A DNA stretch of 64,000 nt. It comes from Cephalotus follicularis. Taxonomy: Eukaryota > Streptophyta > Magnoliopsida > Oxalidales > Cephalotaceae. Positions 33,105 through 45,146 of the stretch are shown here, piece after piece; position 1 is the stretch's first letter, and every line of letters begins with the position of its first letter. The position numbers were made by a program, and so were the translations under genes. The notes under the pieces were generated by a model. That model was not told the origin of the DNA and made no database searches. It saw only the letters and a list, made by a program, of their open reading frames with translations. The stretch is from NCBI GenBank assembly GCA_001972305.1, contig BDDD01001668.1, positions 1 to 64,000 on the forward strand, read 5' to 3'.

Positions 33105-34113
33105 TGTTAGATATGGGTGTCCCTGCATGCCACGAGGGGTGACTGTACACAAATGTATAAACACTCTTTATGTAAACATTCTTAATTCCATTATTGTTTT
33201 AAGTGCAATTTTTATTTTAAGTGGCATTTTTGTTATATGTATTATCCCAAACCATAATACTGGATCAATTAATCGCCATGTTAATTGAATACACATATAA
33301 CGCCCTGTCGACAAAGGGTTGGATCTCATGTCTAGGGAGGCTATGAGAATAAGATCCTTACTCCCTTCTAACAAAATGTTCCAAGTCATAGGTTCACTCT
33401 CTTGGGGCAATTGATGAACCGTAAAGACTTGTCGTGTTATGCTTGCTCCCGATGTTGGGGAGGATGGATCATCTCATTGCCATTTGGGTTTACCCTAAAG
33501 CTGATGCGAGGTGCATGCGCAGAGGCATGACACTGAACCGACCCACCATAGGATTCCTATTTGGAATGCTCGTACCTTTGTCAATAGGATTCCTATAGTC
33601 TCGGTAGTGTATAGTCGAAGGCGACTAGTAGGTCATACGTGATTTACGTTGTATCCTTAGACCTGAGCGGCTGGCATGCATTGTGTAATAACTGCTTGGC
33701 TTTGGTTTCCGTGTGGGTTGGATGCAATGGCTTTGCCAAGCCATTGTCCTGGTATTCCAGGTTTTATATATGTGTTTTATATGCAGGTTAAATGAGTTTT
33801 AAAACCATTAGGGTATGGTTTTAAGGTTTGGATACTATGGTGAATCAATTAAGGTTTATATGCACTTTGATTGATTTTGGAATGTAACAATTCCTTAGGG
33901 TTAGAGTACCCTATCCAAATCCGAATCTTGCATGCTTAGAAACCTACAAAGGATTCATTTAAATGTCCAATTAGAGATCCTAGGATGAAATTGGGGCATT
34001 TACGGGCATTGGTCAAGGGTGGTTCCTTCACCGGAACATAAATTTTAAAATTGAGCACCTATAACCCTAATGTCCTGAATGTTTTTCTTCCGCTGCTTTC
34101 CCAATTTCCAACA
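33105..34113. mobile_element. Solo LTR, probably Ty1/copia (1009 bp)
   Basis: Begins TGTTAGATATGG and ends TTTCCAACA (TG...CA), flanked by a perfect 5-bp duplication GACAC (33100-33104 and 34114-34118). Removing it restores the chromodomain frame of B. The TGTTA...AACA ends are typical of Ty1/copia LTRs. No internal region, so a solo LTR. No long coding frame. Confidence 0.85.
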
Positions 34114-34237
34114 GACACAAGTATTGAGGAACCGAACCATTCCGATGGTAAAGGTTAAGTGGCAGTTTCATCGGCCAGATGAAGCAACTTGGGAACGTGA
34201 GGATGATATCCGAGAGCGTTACCCGCATTTGTTTTAA
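34114..34237 (+). pseudogene. Element B chromodomain, C-terminal end of polyprotein
   Basis: Continues the integrase C-terminus after the solo LTR: QVLRNRTIPMVKVKWQFH, EATWEREDD and YPHLF, then TAA at 34235-34237. This is the chromodomain-like end of Tekay-type chromoviruses, which in related elements directs integration towards heterochromatin. It fixes the polyprotein end ~30 bases before the polypurine tract. Confidence 0.9.
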
Positions 34238-34266
34238 TATATGTAAATTCAAGGACGATTTTTTTT

Positions 34267-34279
34267 GAAGGAGGGGTGA
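34267..34279 (+). promoter_or_regulatory. Polypurine tract of element B
   Basis: GAAGGAGGGGTGA just before the 3' LTR start TGTAACGCCC at 34281. Confidence 0.8.
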
Positions 34280-34280
34280 T

Positions 34281-36840
34281 TGTAACGCCCGAAATTTTCA
34301 CGTGCTGTAATTTCACAATGTAAATGTATTTTATTTGTGAAATTAATAAAATGATGGATTTTTCCGAATTTGATGATGTTTTCCCAAACCATGATGATGT
34401 TGATTTTGATCAATTATATACTTAGAAGTGGGATTGGTTGGTAATTATACTGGAGGCAGTCGACTGGTATGGAGGACCAGCCGACTGGATGGCTGCATAT
34501 GAGGGCAGTCGACTGGTAGGATGAACCAGTCGACTAGCCAACTGTCGTGACACTTGGCAACAAACTGCTAGGAGAGCAGCCGGCTGCTGGGTGTAGGCAG
34601 CCGACTGGATCATGCTCTGTTTATTGCATGTGGCAGAAATCACATGTTACAACTGACATTGGAAGTTGAGGCCATCTGTGCTTCATGCAGCCGAAAGAAT
34701 GGAAGGAGAGGACACCTGTGCATCATGCAAAACTTCATGGGGCAGAGAAATCAGACCTGTGAGTGTGTGCATGCATGTGAATGAGGGAATATGGCATTTA
34801 GTGCCATGTGAAGGAGTTAAGAGGAAAAGAATAGGAAGCCTCTGCTTAAAAACGTCTCTCCTCACCTCCTTCGTCAGATACTGATAGGACAAAGAACCAA
34901 GAGGACAGTAGTGAGAAAAACACAAAGAAAAGAGAGTGTTCACCATTGTTGAAGCTTGGAACTCGGATTGGAGCTGCTGGACTATCCTTGGAGCTACTAG
35001 AAGGCTCAAAGACACTGGAAAGGAGACACAAAGAGGTGGACTTTCGATTTGTAACTTGAAATCCAAGGTAGGGGAAAATAGTAGGAATTCTATGCATGCA
35101 ATTTGAGTTTAAGAGTAATGATATTATAAATGAATGGTGTAGTTGTTTGGCTGTGGATTCCTGAATTGTTGTTGTGGTTATTGTTGATAAATAACCTGGC
35201 ATGCTTACTGAATTTTGAATGGAGAATTGGATTGGTTTTCATGCAATGACATGTTTGGATTTCACTTGTATTATGATGAAATGGAGAATAATGCATGAAT
35301 TGAGTTGTGTTTTAGACCATGATATCATTTCTGGTGATGTTCTGAGATCTGTATACGTGTGGTTAAGTCCCAATTGCGTTTTGGATGGGTTTAGAAGTGG
35401 ATTACTAGTACTGTCCAGCCCAGAGCAGCCGGCTGTTTAAGTAAAGTAGTCGACTAATCGAACAACCAGTCGACTGTCATGTAAGAATAGTCGACTGTGC
35501 ATGCATTTTTACCCAGAACAGTCGACTGTCGAAGGAAGGCAGTCGACTGCCTAATGCTCGTGATGAACCAGCCGACTGTTGGGAAGGAGCAGTCGACTGA
35601 CTCAAGGATCCAGCCGACTGTTATGGAAAAATAGTCGACTGTTACTGCAGAACTTGGACCTTTAGAGAATGTGATCGGCCTATGTTAATTACCAATAACC
35701 CTAGGTGCATTCTAAGCATATGTTTGCCCTGCATTTGAACTGCTAATGTACTGTGAATTGCATTATGGTTGATTTCTAAATGTGTTAACCATTTTGAAAA
35801 GCTTGCATGATTATTTCAATCATTACTGTACGAAAATGTATATTTGTCAACATATGGCTTTATATATTTTCAAAATAACGTGGGGAAGTATTTCCAAAGA
35901 CGGAGAAATGTTTTAAAGGATTGGTTACAAAATCAAATGTATTGTTTTAAGTTTTATAACTTATCACAACTTGTGAACGGAGTAATATATTTTAAACAAA
36001 TATATTTGATCAAGTAATTATATTTTATTGCTTGACTTGTACTGTGCAATGCTTGTACCTGTTGATTACTTAGCCGCTGTGCTAGTAACTTGCTGTTGGT
36101 TTAGTCGCCGTGCTAAGCAACATACGGAGGACTTGTTCCAAAACCGTTCCCAAACAGGGATGGGGTAAGAGTGCATGACGTTGGGGCCAGGAGGTCACGA
36201 CGGTTATGACGACTTGTTTGTCTGGTTCCTTTTGGGACATACTTATTGCTTGTGTTGATATAACTAATGAGTTATACTTGTACGGTGATCATGCATATAT
36301 TTTTATATGTATATACGGAGCTATGATTATTGAGAAAATTACATGTCATACTGCATCACTATGCATTCATTCATGATACGCATTACCATTGACCTGAAAC
36401 TGTATACATGAACTTTTCTACTTAGCCGAGTGAGGACAAAGGCTAACCCCCTACTGTAACAGATTGATGGAGTAAGTTTCGATATGGAGCTTACAAGGAG
36501 GCTTAAGGAGAAGACTATGATGTTTCTCTTATTTCTTGTATTGAGTTAATGAACAATGACTATGTAACCGGGTTATTGTAACATGGGTTTATTTTGTTAT
36601 CTCGTACTGTTTTATCACGCTCCGTTTATGGGCGATCGACAATGATGTTGGTTTTATATATAAACTTGTTGGGCATCACGTATTATGGGATGCGTGATGC
36701 ATGTTTAAATTCGGCTCATTTATGTTATTGCTTCCACTATTGAAGGGTTTTGTTATTCATATTATCGCATGAGCTGAATTATATTATGTTGATTGCCTTA
36801 CCGCTTATGTTGTCTTGTTGGGAAAACGGGGGGCGTGACA
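34281..36840 (+). repeat. 3' LTR of element B
   Basis: 2560 bp, TGTAACGCCCGAAATTTTCA to GGGGGGCGTGACA. By eye only a few differences per hundred bases from the 5' LTR. Palindrome arrays at 34456-34605 and 35427-35645, a donor-like CCAAG/GTAGGGG near 35068, and the block TAGCCGAGTGAGGACAAAGG near 36424-36443. The right duplication CATTT is 36841-36845. Confidence 0.92.
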
Positions 36841-36845
36841 CATTT

Positions 36846-37242
36846 CTTGTTTTCTGATTTATGATCATATTCGCAATTATGGATATGTGATTTGCACTCT
36901 GATCTTATTGTGACTCTATTGTATTCATGGAGTACCTGCTTGAGTTTTGAGGTTTGTTCGGTGCACTTAAAATTTTGAGTTATGAGTTTCTTTTTATTTG
37001 AGTCTTGTTGATATTCTTTCATGAATTAATTCACTTTATTTATTACTTTATATATATTCTTGATCTTTGCTAAATCGTTTTCATTCAGCACATCCGATTC
37101 TTCATGGATGTAACAGGGAATGACTTGTCCCAACTCACTTAGTCATTTGGACTAACCCCCTCACAGCCTTTCTTTTCAGACTATGGTGAGCAGTTGCTAA
37201 AACGAATTTAGTATATGGCAAACCACGAGCTTTATATATATG
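36846..37242. other. Unassigned sequence between B and LTR L
   Basis: About 400 bp of AT-rich sequence, continuous with 13753-13847 before B inserted. The piece CACTTAGTCATTTGGACTAAC near 37136-37156 faintly recalls the conserved LTR block, so this may be an old LTR. Nothing coding. Confidence 0.5.
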
Positions 37243-39731
37243 TGTAACGCCCGTGATTTTCACATAATGTAATATTTTAATTCCCTATGTAACTTCATGT
37301 GTGAAATTAATAAGAATGGCGGAATTCCCGACTTTGATGATGTTTTCCCATTAATAATTTTGTTACGCGAGTGAAGGAATGTTAAAAGGTTACTTGGCTT
37401 AAATAATGAAAAATTGGGACAAAGCGTCTACGCCATAAGAGAAAGCGTCGAAGCCTTGATAGCCAAAACGCATATTTAAATTTAATGCGTAAAACTTCGA
37501 CGCAAGTGAAAAGTATCTATGCCAATAGAACAAACGCCTTAAGCGCTGATGCTTAAAGACTAGCGTTGACGCTTTGTGTCTAATATACGACACGGTTGAA
37601 CAGGCAGGAATGTGTTACATGGGGGCATGTTAATGCCACTCTTAAGGACCCTTCACATATATATTGTGATGTGTTATACATGCACTATGATATCCTGACT
37701 TGCCAAGACTTAAGAGAACTGAAGAGAGATGACATGTGAGGGACCATACAGGAATGGAAGAAGAGAGAAGACACCCGGTGCACCATGCAACCAGGTGTGA
37801 ATAGGAGATGAGTTCTGCCATTTATGCAGATGAAAAAAAAAATTCTGCCTGGATAAAAACACTCCTCTCTCTTCATCTCTACCACCGAATTACTGAAGAG
37901 AAAGAAACACCATGAGAAACAAAGAAATCAGAGAGTGAGAGTGGGAGGGAGATCATCTTCCTCCATTGTTGAACCAAGGGAGAAAACTTGGAACTTGGAT
38001 TGGAGCTGCTGGCTTGAATTAGGAGCGACCAAACTGAACCTGGGAGCTCAAGTCACTGGATTTTCGAACTTAAAGAGGTGGACTTTTGGTTTCTAACTTG
38101 AAACCAAAGGTAGGGGATATTTTATATACACTGATTTGAGCTCACCAATAATGTTTTGTTCATAAGTGGAAAGCATGAATTGCATGACTGTTCTAGCCTG
38201 ATTTGAACTACCGGTTTGATTTTGTGACATGCTTGATGTGTAAACTGTTCTTGCATGTTGATTCCTGGGTGTATACTTGACTGGATTGCATGTTGGTTGA
38301 GGTTAAATCCTACCGGTTTATGTTGAACGAAAGGGACAACGATTCTGGGCTCGAAACCGTTGACACTCACGGAGTAAACGTCGACGCTTTGGATTGTGCA
38401 ACATGGAATTATTACTGAGTGTGCGTGAGACGTCGACGCTAAGGTAAAGTATCGACGCCATGGTTCTTTCCTGTGGGTATGGACATGTTGCACGTCGATA
38501 CTTAAGGTTCCTACCTTAAACCGTCTACGCCTGGGATAAAGCACTGGCGCCAGGGTTCCATACCTCGAGCGTCGACGCGTACGAATTGAAAATCGACTCC
38601 TAAAGACTACTGGAAAGCGCTGACGCTAAGTGTTGAGCATCGACGCTTTAACACACTGTTTTGAGTATTTTCACGTAAATGACGTACGATAACCCCGAAT
38701 TGAGCCTAGATACATTTGAGCACATGTTTGCATTGCACTTGAACTTTTAGTTGTACTGTGAATTGCAATGTGACTGGTTTCTAAATGTGTTTTAGAAATA
38801 CATGTATGATTTAGAATAAATCATTATTTTGTACGACCACGTATATTTGACTAAATGTACATTTTCAAGTGACTGGGGAAGAATTTCAAATGTTTGAGAA
38901 CTAATTTTCTATACAAAGAAAATGCATTGTTTCAAGTGTTTATGATTTTAAACGACTTGGAAAAAAGACTGTTATATATATTGAACATATATATTTGATC
39001 AAGTGATTATTTTTATAAATTGCTTAACTTGGACTGTGATTGTTACTGTTGTCGTATTAGTTGCGTGGTGGAGTTTCCATGGTTGGCTAGGGGGAGTTGA
39101 CCCTAGGATCCAGGAGTTGGCTTGGGAACTCACTGTGATTACTTAGCCGCCGTGGAAAGTAACCTGTACTGTTCACATACTTCGATCCGTCCGGAGTCGA
39201 GCTTGAGGTATGAGTGTGCGACGTTGGGGCCAGGAGTTGGCGATGATCTCGTACGTACTGCTTGTGTTGCCTGGTCATATGCGGACATTACTGTTTATCA
39301 TGTTGATGTAACCTTGGCCGGGCTACACCTGTACTGTGAATATACATATAAATATCTATACGTATATACTGTTATCTATACTATACTGTATTACTGTGCA
39401 TACACTTATGACATTCATTATTATTGACTCCGAACTGTTTATATAAACTTCTCTACTTAGCCGAGTGAGGAGAAAGGCTGACCCCCAACAATTTCATATT
39501 GATGTAGCGGGATAGCTATGGACATGCCGGGAGAAGATCTATGTCGTAATAAATGATGCAAGTGTTTGTTAAGCGGTTATTGTAAAACAATGGGATAATG
39601 TTTTATGTTCGTGGAACAACGTTTATTTTGATTGTTAATTTTATGTAATGATGGATAATAATTGATCATGCTCCGTTTTGTGGGCAGTTAACAAATTGAT
39701 GTATTGTTTTGATTAAACATTTTGGTAAAAT
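37243..39731 (+). repeat. LTR L (Ty3/gypsy), interrupted by element H
   Basis: Starts TGTAACGCCCGTGATTTTCA, resembling LTRs B and K. Contains palindromes with GCGTCGACGC cores (37426, 37447 and on; and about 38360-38660), a donor-like CCAAAG/GTAGGGG at 38110/38111, and the block CTTAGCCGAGTGAGGAGAAA (about 39458-39477). It breaks off at 39731 where another LTR starts; its end is not in the window. Confidence 0.8.
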
Positions 39732-42074
39732 TGTAATGCCCCGGTATATATATATATATATATATTAAAAAAAAGAAAAGAAACAGAAAAAGAAATGAGC
39801 AATGGGCGCATAACACATGTGTTATGAGTCGGGCGCCTTCCTTGTGCGCCAAAGGAGAGAAGGCGAGAGAGAGCAAGGGAGGAGAGAACCAGAGGAGCGC
39901 CGGAGAATACGAAGGCGCCGGAGATGGGAAGAGCGAGATGGCGAGCGTCACGGCGTTCCTCCATGGCCGGTAATCTTCCTTTCCTTCTCTCCTTTCTTTT
40001 TCTTCCCGCGCCTTGCCATCTCTGTTGTGCGTTCCACCGCCGGTAACCGTCATGGTTGGAGCGGGTTTTCGTCGTGAAGACCAGCTCTTCCCCTTTTGAT
40101 GGCTGTTGTGGAAATTTTCGATCGAAATCGGTCGGGAATAGTTGGCTGAGTCAACCGAGTGAGCTTGACTCCCTGCCTGCTGCGACCGCCCGTTCATTGG
40201 CGAGTCTCGGGCAGAGACGTGTACAACCGAAGGTTTTGTGACATTTGTGGGAGGTGGCCGGAGTTGTTGTTGACCGGAGAGTTGACTCAGTGAGTCGAAC
40301 TCACTGCCGGCCGTGACAGCATGTTTCACGGTGAGTCACAGTGGTTCCTTGGTAGATATGAATAGATCGGCCAATGTGGAACCTGTTTATGGCGCGGCCG
40401 GAGTCCCGAAGTGTTGGACGGAGCTCCGGTGATGACAATGTGTATTTGCTACCTGTGTTTATATCGTAATGGAATGTGATGGTTGTTGTAGTAATACAAG
40501 GAGAGAAAGAGAACTCTGTTGACATAATATGTAGCTGTGCTCGTGACAACGAGTGAAGCTTAGAGGAGGTGGCAGTTCATCGATTCTGCTGCAAGTCCTC
40601 CCAACTCGCAAGCTCAGTTGATAACAGGTAAGGTATTCATATGCTTCGATGGTAGGTGTGCCGATAACTATGGCTTGATCCCTTTCGTATACGCCGGTAT
40701 GGGACTGTAGTATACGAATGGTAGATCACCAGAGTATGTAGGTTATACTATTTGCACTGCATTCATGCATTTTAATGAATTGTATGAACTGTTACTATTA
40801 CTGAATATTGTCTGTTGTTATACTGTTACCGAAACTGCTACTGTTTACTGGTTATCGCACCGACTTGGTACTGGGTGTGGATTTATAAACTGTTTTTACT
40901 GAAATTGAAACGGATTCATGGATTTCAGACATAGTTCCATTGATTTGTGAACTGCTTTGTGAACTATTGTTTCTGATGAAACCGTTGACACTTTAATGCT
41001 TTCAAGACTGCCCCGTCGACGGTTTCATGCTTTTAAACTGAGTAGTCTATGTTTTATACTTATGCTTTCTAAACCATCGACTCTTTTGTGTGTTAAACTG
41101 AATAGTCGACGATTTACGCTTTTAAACTAAACTAGTCGACGCTCAGTGCCCTGTTCAGCCCAAACACACTGTTTTTCATGGTTTTCAATCCAAAATGGTT
41201 TTATCTTCAAATGGATTCCATAGGAAGCTTCCCTAAGGCCTTGTAGCCTATGGAAATCCTCTTTTAATACTTTTAATCTCCAAATAAATTTTCAAATGGA
41301 TATCAAAATGATTCTCAAATGGATATCGAAATGGTTTTCAATGGGTTTTCGAAATGGTTTTCAATGGATGGCTATGATGGCTTGATTGGAATGTCTGGAC
41401 CCAGATATCCTAGTTGGACTTCCTCTCCGTTGTTTTTCAACTCCATAGGGACCAACAAATGGAAAATGGTTTGTGGAAATGGAAATGGTTTATGGATATG
41501 AAAATTGGCCTATGGCTATGGAAAATGGTTTATGAAAAATGGAAAATGGTTTATGGAAATGGTTATGGTTATGGAAATGGTTTTTAAATGGTTTTGAAGG
41601 ATGTGGATCCCATGAGATCCTTTATGGTAGGTCCCTATCTTTTAAATGGAATATGGTTATGGGTCATGGGTACGACATGGTTATGGTTATGATTATTGAT
41701 TGCTATCTTTTGAGACATAATGAGATAACCCATTCATAATCTTCATTTCCGTCGTGGGGATTATGAGTGTCAACCACATCTTATGGAATTAATGGAATAT
41801 GGTATCATAGGCCGGGACCAAGTGAACAAGCCCTATTGTATGGTAAAGGCTAGGACACATTGTGAACAAACCTTATGGTTATGGTATGGAAGGGCGGGGA
41901 CCAAGTCAACAATCCCTATGGTATGGTAAAGGCTGAGACACATTGCGAACAAGCCTTATGGTTACGGTATGGATGGTTGGGACCAAGTGAACGAGCCATA
42001 TGGTATGGATGATGTGGTTAGTGTTATCTCGAGCTCACATGTCTACGACACAGAGTGTATGTAGATAGTGGGAT
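39732..42074 (+). repeat. 5' LTR of element H/D, first part
   Basis: Starts TGTAATGCCCCGG, then an AT run (about 39744-39765). A GC-rich block (about 39830-40440) has TTGACTCAGTGAGTCGAACT and CT-rich tracts, followed by donor-like ATAACAG/GTAAGG at 40627/40628, CGTCGAC palindromes (about 40990-41140) and ATGGAAATGG-type degenerate repeats. It matches LTR F at 60738. Interrupted at 42075 by solo LTR G. Confidence 0.8.
41810..42005 (+). repeat. ~83-bp tandem repeat in LTR H
   Basis: About two and a half units containing GGGACCAAGTGAACAAGCC, TATGGTATGGTAAAGGCT and GACACATTGTGAACAA. The corresponding region of LTR F (63110-63310) has a different, shorter repeat (CATTGTGATCGCGGACCATA type). Confidence 0.75.
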
Positions 42075-42931
42075 TGTAATACCCTGCTTGTTCATGTATA
42101 TATATATATATATTTGGGCCTTTATATTTTGGGCTATGTGATGCCATCTTTAGGCTTTGGTATATTGTTTGGAATATGATTATGGATAAGTAAAATTAAT
42201 TGTTTTATATTAAATTAGTTTTTAAAATCAGTTTTTAATATGAAAATGGTAAATTTATTTTATTGGAAACAAAATAAGCTATTTTTGTTTAAAACTTAAT
42301 TATTTTCTACACTCTCTCTCTCCTCAATCCCGTAAGTCTCTCCTTTCTCTCCTTGTCTCACTGAATCTCTCCCTCTTTCCCTCAAACTCCCAAAAATCTC
42401 TCCTCTTTTCCTTATCCTAACCGAAATTCTTGCCCCTTTTTGTTTAAGTAAGCTGTCAGCCCTTCTTTTATGCCATTGTTTCTCTTTTGTTTGGTTGCTG
42501 CCGTTTTTGCAAGCTTAGGAAAATTCTGGTGTAATTCTTGCAGATTGATCATTCCAATCAAGTTTGTCCTTTGATTTTGCTTTGTTATCAGTCCTTGTTT
42601 TATGTGTATTTGGTTAAGAACCATCCTTGAATATAAATATGGCCATCTTGCGGGTTTATGTTCCTTTGCTTTGTAAATTCCTGACAGTAGCTTTATGTCA
42701 TCTACTATGAGTTGTTTAATCTGGTATGATGACCTTGTCGTAATGCCTTGATAAAATCGGATTTTACGTGTAGAGTTAGAGTTCCATGATTCTCTTTAAA
42801 GTATGTTTACCAATTGCATATTGTTCGTACTTCCTTGTGTTCTTATACAACTGGTGTGTCACATATGCCCCTTTTATTGTAGTTTTGGTCTCCTGGTAAC
42901 GTGGTATTCTGATTTTGACAGAAAATTGGGC

Positions 42932-42964
<33 letters not shown>

Positions 42965-45021
42965 GTTTTGTTAGAAGTCATCTCTCATTAAAAGTATAAC
43001 CACTATCAGTACTCTCTCTTATGATTTAGTGTTATATTACTCTTTCAAATGCCACATAGAGTCCCTTTAGGTGTTTATGGCACTCTGGTATTGTAATATT
43101 AGAGTTTTGGCGGCAAAATTGCAGGAAAACTGTTATGTTTTATTGTTCTATCGCCCAGGACAGTCGGCTGTCTATGTAAACAGTCGACTGTTAGGCTTTG
43201 AGTAGTCGGCTGTTTTGTCTTGCACAGTCGACTGGACCACTGTCACAGTCGACTGGCTGTAGCTTTGTTTCTGTAGTCGGCTGGCCATGTGATACAGTCG
43301 ACTGCCATGCCCCAAACAGTCGACTGGATTTTGTTACAGTCGGCTGGTTTTGTCCAGTAAAATTTGGGTTTCAAGTTTTTTTTATTCGTTTGTCTTTCTA
43401 ACGAATCGGAATATGTTTTAAACACTGTTTAACTTCTGTTTTGATATTCGGAAGTAGTTTTTGAATCCTCATGTGTATGATATTGCATCTTTTAGATTTT
43501 TGTGCTACGAGGGACAATTAGAAATTGTTGAACAATTCATAAGTCACTTTTGTGATCGCTTAAGGTACGGATTCTTCGTTCTTGGCTTATTCCTTCGGTT
43601 TTACTGAAATGAATTCAGTTTTGTTTTATGAACATGATTCCTTCGATTTTATGAACTCCGTTATGCTCCGAAATTTGATATGTTTAGAAATAAAGTTGGT
43701 ATGATATTTTTGTTAAAATGAATATTTTCTGGCCTTATAATTCAATTCTGGATTATTTACGAAATGTTATGCAATCGTCTCTTTATTTTGAAAATAAATA
43801 AGATGATGTTCCGTTTATGAAAGTATATTGATTTTGATAAGGAACATGACTTCTACTATCGAAGTATGTTAAACAAACATGACTTTCATATTAGGAAGTA
43901 TGTTAACTTTGAATAAGGATATACAGAGATATTTCCCACCTATGGGCAGACCATAGGCATGTCGTAGGCCTGGCACGGGGTCATAACACTTCTGTAGTGG
44001 TGTCATTAGACTGCGGCGTCTGTCTATGTTATGAATAAATCCCATGAGGCGGATTTATGGATCCGTTATGTATGATAGAGGCGTATGGGTCGATCCTAGG
44101 ATATGTTAAGGATTCAGATATTGGGGATTGATTGTGTAGTGCCGTACACGTCATTCTGTCTGAGCATGTGGGCTTTGCAAACCCCTTACACTTATGCATA
44201 TGTACTTTGGATATCTATGATGAGATTTTGGAATCGGATATGTCTCTGTTATATGTTTTGGATCTATATCATGAGATTATGGAATCGGATAAGTTTTTGT
44301 TTTGAAATTTTTAACTCGGATAATGTTAAAGGAATTTGAATATTGTTTCGGATACTATTTTGAAATTTGGACTTAGCTTTGAAACTTGGAATTATGATTT
44401 GAAACTTGAATATTGCTTGAAAAATAGATACTGCCTTCGGATATCGATTTGAAAATTTGTCAAACGTTTTGTAATGCAAATATTGGTTTTGAATTGATAG
44501 AATTGTTGTGCGACTTCTTTTCTTCGTTTTCTGAAATAATGTTGAATTATTTTATTCATGAGAGTTTGATAATCATTTTATGTTTTATGATTCTATATCC
44601 ATACTGAGGTTTGCTCAGTCGCGTTTTTGTTTTCCATGCGGCAGGTTTTCTGGGACAGTGTCCGGGAAACATGCGATGAGTGATGTCCGCCATGTCTGAG
44701 GATCATCTAGGATTGTGATACTGCTATGCTTATGTTAGTATTAGTCTATGAACAATAAGTATCTTTTTGGTTTATTATTTCAGTATTTGACTTAAGGATT
44801 ATGTTTAAGAATTTGGCTTATGTTTATGTTTGCAATTTATGAATAAAGTTTCAGACTATGTATTAGATTATAAATGTTATGTTTAGACCATCACGCATTT
44901 GAATAAAAGATAAACTAAAATTTGGATAAAAGGAATAAAATCGAGCCTTGATATATGCATACGTTATGTTCAGTTTTGGAATATGAAACCGTAACGAATT
45001 CCGCCGTTCGGTGGTTTTACA
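42075..45021 (+). mobile_element. Solo LTR G (2.95 kb), Ty3/gypsy type
   Basis: TGTAATACCCTGCTTGTTCA to GGTGGTTTTACA, flanked by GGGAT (42070-42074) and AGGAT (45022-45026), a 5-bp duplication with one mismatch. LTR F confirms the empty site: GTGGGATGGACCC near 63400. Contains GTCGAC/GTCGGC palindromes at 43163, 43183, 43205, 43227, 43248 and on to about 43345, a donor-like CTTAAG/GTACGG near 43565, and TTTGCTCAGTCGCGTTTTTG near 44612, shared with G' at 53724. No internal region. Confidence 0.88.
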
Positions 45022-45146
45022 AGGATGGACCTTATGGATTGATTGACACATGCTATGGTTATGGATTGTTATGGAGTGTCTGCAGGCCTATGGCCTTGAT
45101 GTGATTAGGACTAACTAACTATACCCCGTTTAGGGACGACTCGTAT
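45022..45146 (+). repeat. 5' LTR of element H/D, second part
   Basis: 125 bp between two nested insertions, matching LTR F 63405-63525 (CTGCAGGCCTATGGCC). Confidence 0.8.

Larger units (their letters stand above)
13853..36840 (+). mobile_element. Ty3/gypsy chromovirus B, full-length but split by C and a copia-like LTR
   Basis: 5' LTR 13853-16398, primer-binding site 16402, gag-PR-RT 16513-19069, nested element C 19070-31245, RNase H-integrase 31246-33104, nested solo LTR 33105-34113, chromodomain end 34114-34237, polypurine tract, 3' LTR 34281-36840; duplication CATTT. Without the insertions B would be about 9.8 kb. The two LTRs differ by only a few bases per hundred by eye, so B is fairly young, yet it is disabled by frameshifts, an altered RT active site and two insertions. 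Confidence 0.9.

Noticed and set aside
33105-34113. Intron in the chromodomain of B
   Set aside because: The insert has TG...CA ends and a 5-bp duplication, as for an LTR, rather than matching GT-AG borders at the coding break.
31246-34237. Pararetrovirus or envelope-bearing retrovirus
   Set aside because: Domain order PR-RT-RNase H-IN plus chromodomain and the polypurine tract right after it leave no room for an env gene and match Tekay/Del chromoviruses.
42803-42991. Small membrane protein in solo LTR G
   Set aside because: The frame runs into an AT dinucleotide repeat and is not kept in G'.
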